Shown here: positions 16,110-18,803 of the stretch, one piece after another
Position numbering within the stretch: position 1 is the stretch's first letter
How the letters are laid out: each line of letters starts with the position of its first letter
Assembly: GCA_964579675.1 (NCBI GenBank)
Contig: CAZOIA010000110.1
Location: 1 to 18,803, forward strand
Direction of reading: 5' to 3'
DNA from: CAZOIA01 sp964579675
GTDB lineage: Bacteria; Planctomycetota; Phycisphaerae; UBA1845; PWPN01
Length of the DNA stretch: 18,803 nt
Translations under genes and position numbers: made by a program
The notes under the pieces: model-generated
Database searches by the model: none
What the model was told of the DNA's origin: nothing
Seen by the model: only the letters and a program-made list of their open reading frames with translations

Positions 16110-16985
16110 ATGGCCAAGGCCCGGGCAATCATTAAACGGCGAAAGGCCGTTGCGAATATCCGCAAGATCACGCGAACGATGCAGTTGATCGCGACGGCCC
16201 AGTTCCAGGCCGCGTTCAATCGCGCGACCCGGGCCAAGCCCTACACCGAGCGGCTCACCGAAATGGTCGAGCAGCTCTGGCGTGGCCAGGACGAGCTGGA
16301 CCATCCGTTGCTTCGGGTCAACACGGAGTCAAGGCGGTCCCGACTGGTCGTGATAACGAGCAACCGCGGGCTGTGCGGTGGGTACAATGCCGGGCTGCTT
16401 CGGGCCGCGCTCGATCACATCAGGATCCGCGAGGAGGCAGGGGACACGCTGGACCTTCACGTGACGGGCAGGAAGGGGATCGGATACTTCAACTTCCTGC
16501 GCCGGCCGATGGCGTGGACCGACACGCGGTTCGAAGACAAGCCACAGTTCGGCGACGTCGAGCACCTGGCCTCGGAGATAATTGAGACCTATGAGCAAAG
16601 AGAGATCGACTCAGTGCACGTGACGTACATGAAGTTTATCTCGGCCGGTATGCAGCGGGTTCAGACGATGCAGTTGTTGCCGATCGAGCCGCCGAGCGAG
16701 GTCGGGGCCGGGCCTCCCGCATTGTCGGTGCAATACGACTTCACCCCGCCCGCGGATGTGTTGCTGGGCGAACTACTGCCGGAGGCCGTCAAGATTCGCC
16801 TGTTCCAGTGCTTCATCGATGCGGCGGTGAGTGAACAGATAGCGCGGATGGTGGCAATGAAGTCAGCCACCGACGCCGCCGGCGACATGATCAGGACGCT
16901 CGGCCGGCAGTACAACCGTGCCCGGCAAGCGCAGATTACGCTGGAGCTCCTGGACATCGTTGCGGGGGCCGAGGCCTTGCGGTGA
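16110..16985 (+). CDS. atpG: F1 ATP synthase subunit gamma
   Basis: 291 aa, normal length. Gamma is the rotating central shaft. N-terminal coiled-coil helix MAKARAIIKRRKAVANIRKITRTMQLIATAQF, the family loop SNRGLCGGYN (residues about 83-92), and the C-terminal helix with SEQIARMVAMKSATDAAGDMIRTLGRQYNRARQAQITLELLDIVAGAEAL. ATG at 16110, with AGAGGG about 9 nt upstream. The 91-bp gap from atpA is occupied by an intergenic repeat. A 38-codon ORF starts 5 nt after its stop. Confidence 0.95.
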   Translation: MAKARAIIKRRKAVANIRKITRTMQLIATAQFQAAFNRATRAKPYTERLTEMVEQLWRGQDELDHPLLRVNTESRRSRLVVITSNRGLCGGYNAGLLRAALDHIRIREEAGDTLDLHVTGRKGIGYFNFLRRPMAWTDTRFEDKPQFGDVEHLASEIIETYEQREIDSVHVTYMKFISAGMQRVQTMQLLPIEPPSEVGAGPPALSVQYDFTPPADVLLGELLPEAVKIRLFQCFIDAAVSEQIARMVAMKSATDAAGDMIRTLGRQYNRARQAQITLELLDIVAGAEALR

Positions 16986-16990
16986 TAGTC

Positions 16991-17107
16991 ATGGAAGAAC
17001 GCCACCTGCTCGCGAGCGTGCCGGTGCTGGCGGTGGGTGTGTTGCGGGCGCGGGGCGTGCCGGATCAGAAAGCGGCCGCTACGGATTTGAGTGAGGCGTT
17101 TGGGTAA
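16991..17107 (+). CDS. Possible small protein between gamma and beta
   Basis: 38 codons: MEERHLLASVPVLAVGVL then RARGVPDQKAAATDLSEAFG. ATG lies 5 nt after the gamma stop and the ORF ends 56 nt before atpD, filling most of an otherwise unusual 178-nt gap. Third codon positions are mostly G or C, like the neighbouring atp genes. A short hydrophobic stretch (residues 6-18) is too short for a safe membrane helix. No clear ribosome binding site is present, though coupling to the gamma stop is possible. No known family recognised; it could be a remnant or chance ORF. Confidence 0.35.
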   Translation: MEERHLLASVPVLAVGVLRARGVPDQKAAATDLSEAFG

Positions 17108-17163
17108 TCAATGCCCGCGGCCGACTCCCAGGCCGGCCGCTGCGGGAGAAAAGAGCGACAGCC

Positions 17164-18645
17164 ATGGCAGAATCCGATGGTGGCAATGTCGGCCGGGTGA
17201 CGCAGGTGATCGGTTCCACGCTGGACGCCGAGTTCGACGAGAATCAACTTCCAGCGTTGTACAACGCACTGAAGGTGGAAGTGGAGCGGCGGGTGCTTGG
17301 CCACATCGAGAAGGAAACGCTCTGGTGCGAGGTGGCGCTGCACCTGGGGGGCGGGTACATCCGGGCGGTGGCACTGGGCTCAACGGACGGCCTGGTCCGC
17401 GGCACGGCGATCGAGGATACCGGCAGCGCGGTTTCGGTTCCCGTGGGAATGGAGACGCTGGGGCGGGTGTTCAACCTGATCGGCGAGCCGGTGGACATGC
17501 GGGGCCCGGTCAACGCCCGGGAGCGGCGCCCGATTCACCATGCACCTCCGGAGTTCGCCGACCTGACGCCGAAATCCGAAATGATGGAGACCGGCATCAA
17601 GGTCATCGACCTGTTGGCCCCGTTCGTTCGGGGCGGCAAGATTGGTTTATTCGGCGGGGCGGGCCTGGGCAAGACGGTGATCGTGCAGGAGATGATCGCC
17701 CGCATCGCCCGCGAGTACTCGGGCTATTCGGTATTTGCCGGCGTGGGCGAACGGACGCGCGAGGGGAACGACCTCTGGCTGGAGATGCAGGAGGCGACGT
17801 TCAAGGACGCCCAGGGCAACGTGAAGCAGGTCATGGACCACACGGCGATGGTCTTCGGGCAGATGAATGAGCCGCCCGGGGCGAGGCTTCGTGCAGCCCT
17901 CAGCGCGCTGACCATGGCCGAGTGGTTCCGCGACGAGTCCGGGGCTGACACGATGCTGTTCGTCGACAACATCTTCAGGTTCTCACAGGCGGGCTCGGAA
18001 GTATCGGCGCTCCTGGGCCGGATGCCCTCGGCGGTCGGTTATCAGCCGACGCTCGGCACCGAGATGGGCGACCTCCAGGAGCGGATCACGTCAACGAACA
18101 AGGGGGCGGTCACGAGCGTCCAGGCGATCTACGTTCCGGCGGATGACCTGACCGACCCCGCACCGGCGACCACGTTTACACACCTGGACGCGTTCATCGT
18201 CTTGGCCCGGAGCATCAGCGAGAAGGGGATTTATCCCGCCATCGACCCGTTGGCCTCGTCGAGCCGCATCCTCGACGCACGGTACATCGGAAAGCGGCAC
18301 TACACCGTGGCCCGCGAGGTGCAGCAGATCCTCCAGCGATATCGGGATCTGCAGGACATCATCGCGATCCTCGGCGTTGAAGAACTGTCCGAAGAAGACA
18401 AGCTGATCGTGAGCCGGGCCCGCAAGATCGAGCGGTTCTTCTCACAACCGTTCTTCGTGGCCGAGGTCTTCACCGGCTTCCCCGGCAACTATACCCGCAG
18501 GGAAGACACCATCCGCAGCTTCGAGGAAATCTGCGCGGGCAAGTGGGACCACCTGCCGGAACAGGCGTTCATGTACGTGGGGGCCATCGAAGACGCCGCC
18601 GCCAAGGCAGAGAGATTCGGGAAGGAGTACAGCGCTAAGAATTGA
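17164..18645 (+). CDS. atpD: F1 ATP synthase subunit beta
   Basis: 493 aa, slightly over the usual 460-480. The beta subunit carries the catalytic sites of ATP synthesis. Walker A GGAGLGKT (164-171; Leu for the usual Val), catalytic VGERTREGNDL (Glu196, Arg197), Walker B TMLFVDNIFRF (Asp268), GSEVSALLGRMPSAVGYQPTL (277-297), YVPADDLTDPAPATTF, and the lever motif EELSEED (406-412). The N-terminal barrel GRVTQVIGSTLDAEF is standard. The tail ends KEYSAKN; the codons for SAKN share 12 nt (AGCGCTAAGAAT) with the tandem repeat downstream. AtpD is normally followed by atpC (epsilon); here a repeat array follows and no epsilon gene is seen before the window ends. Confidence 0.97.
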   Translation: MAESDGGNVGRVTQVIGSTLDAEFDENQLPALYNALKVEVERRVLGHIEKETLWCEVALHLGGGYIRAVALGSTDGLVRGTAIEDTGSAVSVPVGMETLGRVFNLIGEPVDMRGPVNARERRPIHHAPPEFADLTPKSEMMETGIKVIDLLAPFVRGGKIGLFGGAGLGKTVIVQEMIARIAREYSGYSVFAGVGERTREGNDLWLEMQEATFKDAQGNVKQVMDHTAMVFGQMNEPPGARLRAALSALTMAEWFRDESGADTMLFVDNIFRFSQAGSEVSALLGRMPSAVGYQPTLGTEMGDLQERITSTNKGAVTSVQAIYVPADDLTDPAPATTFTHLDAFIVLARSISEKGIYPAIDPLASSSRILDARYIGKRHYTVAREVQQILQRYRDLQDIIAILGVEELSEEDKLIVSRARKIERFFSQPFFVAEVFTGFPGNYTRREDTIRSFEEICAGKWDHLPEQAFMYVGAIEDAAAKAERFGKEYSAKN

Positions 18646-18671
18646 GAATTGAGAATGGGGAGTTGGCAACT

Positions 18672-18803
18672 GAGAATGGAGGTTTAGCCGCGACCCGAAG
18701 GGAAGCGCTAAGAATGGAGGTTTAGCCGCGACCCGAAGGGAAGCGCTGAGAATGGAGGTTTAGCCGCGACCCGAAGGGAAGCGCTGAGAATGGAGGTTTA
18801 GCC
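18672..18803 (+). repeat. Tandem array of a 38-bp unit, running off the window
   Basis: Copies at 18672-18709, 18710-18747 and 18748-18785, and the first 18 nt of a fourth at 18786-18803. The unit reads GAGAATGGAGGTTT then AGCCGCGACCCGAAGGG then AAGCGCT; the only difference is A for G at the first base of copy 2. The second half can fold: AGC-GC pairs with GC-GCT around a CCC-GAA-GGG stem-loop. No spacers lie between copies, so it is not CRISPR. It is preceded by TGAGAATTGAGAATGGGG-type sequence starting at the atpD stop. Confidence 0.9.

Noticed and set aside
18672..18803. CRISPR array
   Set aside because: The 38-bp copies are directly adjacent with no spacers and no cas genes are present.

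Overview
The window looks like a piece of a high-GC Planctomycetota (probably Phycisphaerae-like) chromosome. This is inferred from an RHS core written as NSKHGRWLQRDPLG behind a signal peptide, an integrase of the long Arg-rich type, large secreted polysaccharide-active enzymes, and an ATP synthase operon whose c and b subunits carry N-terminal leader-like extensions. No 16S rRNA gene is present, so the taxonomy is an inference.

Left part (1-3554): a mobile, decaying region. On the minus strand lie a tRNA-Pro(CGG), a tyrosine-recombinase gene starting 118 bp beyond the tRNA 3' end (the classic layout of an element integrated in a tRNA), then about 800 bp without a convincing gene, then a short repeat-like helical gene overlapping by 4 nt a secreted orphan RHS-core protein with a hydrolase-like C-terminal domain. 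The integrase is broken: its last catalytic segment (HxxR and Tyr) has been replaced by about 73 bp of the 3' end of an IS5-type insertion sequence, terminal inverted repeat included.

Middle (3555-10537): accessory metabolic genes, not one operon. A secreted clan GH-A (GH39-like) glycoside hydrolase reads rightwards; a VanZ-like membrane protein and a YhaM-like OB-fold/HD exoribonuclease read leftwards; a secreted heparinase II/III-type polysaccharide lyase and a B12-binding-fold protein read rightwards. The B12-fold protein lacks the usual cobalamin-ligating histidine.

Right part (10857-18645): an F1Fo ATP synthase operon in the order atpZ - atpI-like - atpB - atpE - atpF - atpH - atpA - atpG - (38-aa small ORF) - atpD. 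The first three genes overlap by 1-4 nt; a 201-nt gap with two hairpins sits before the c-subunit gene. The alpha subunit has an insertion, placing its arginine finger at 414 instead of about 376. No epsilon gene (atpC) is seen before the window ends.

From 18672 the window runs into a tandem array of a 38-bp unit (3 full copies plus 18 nt). An 11-nt block of the unit recurs just after atpA, and 12 nt overlap the last codons of atpD, so a repeat family has colonised the stop-codon regions of both catalytic-subunit genes.
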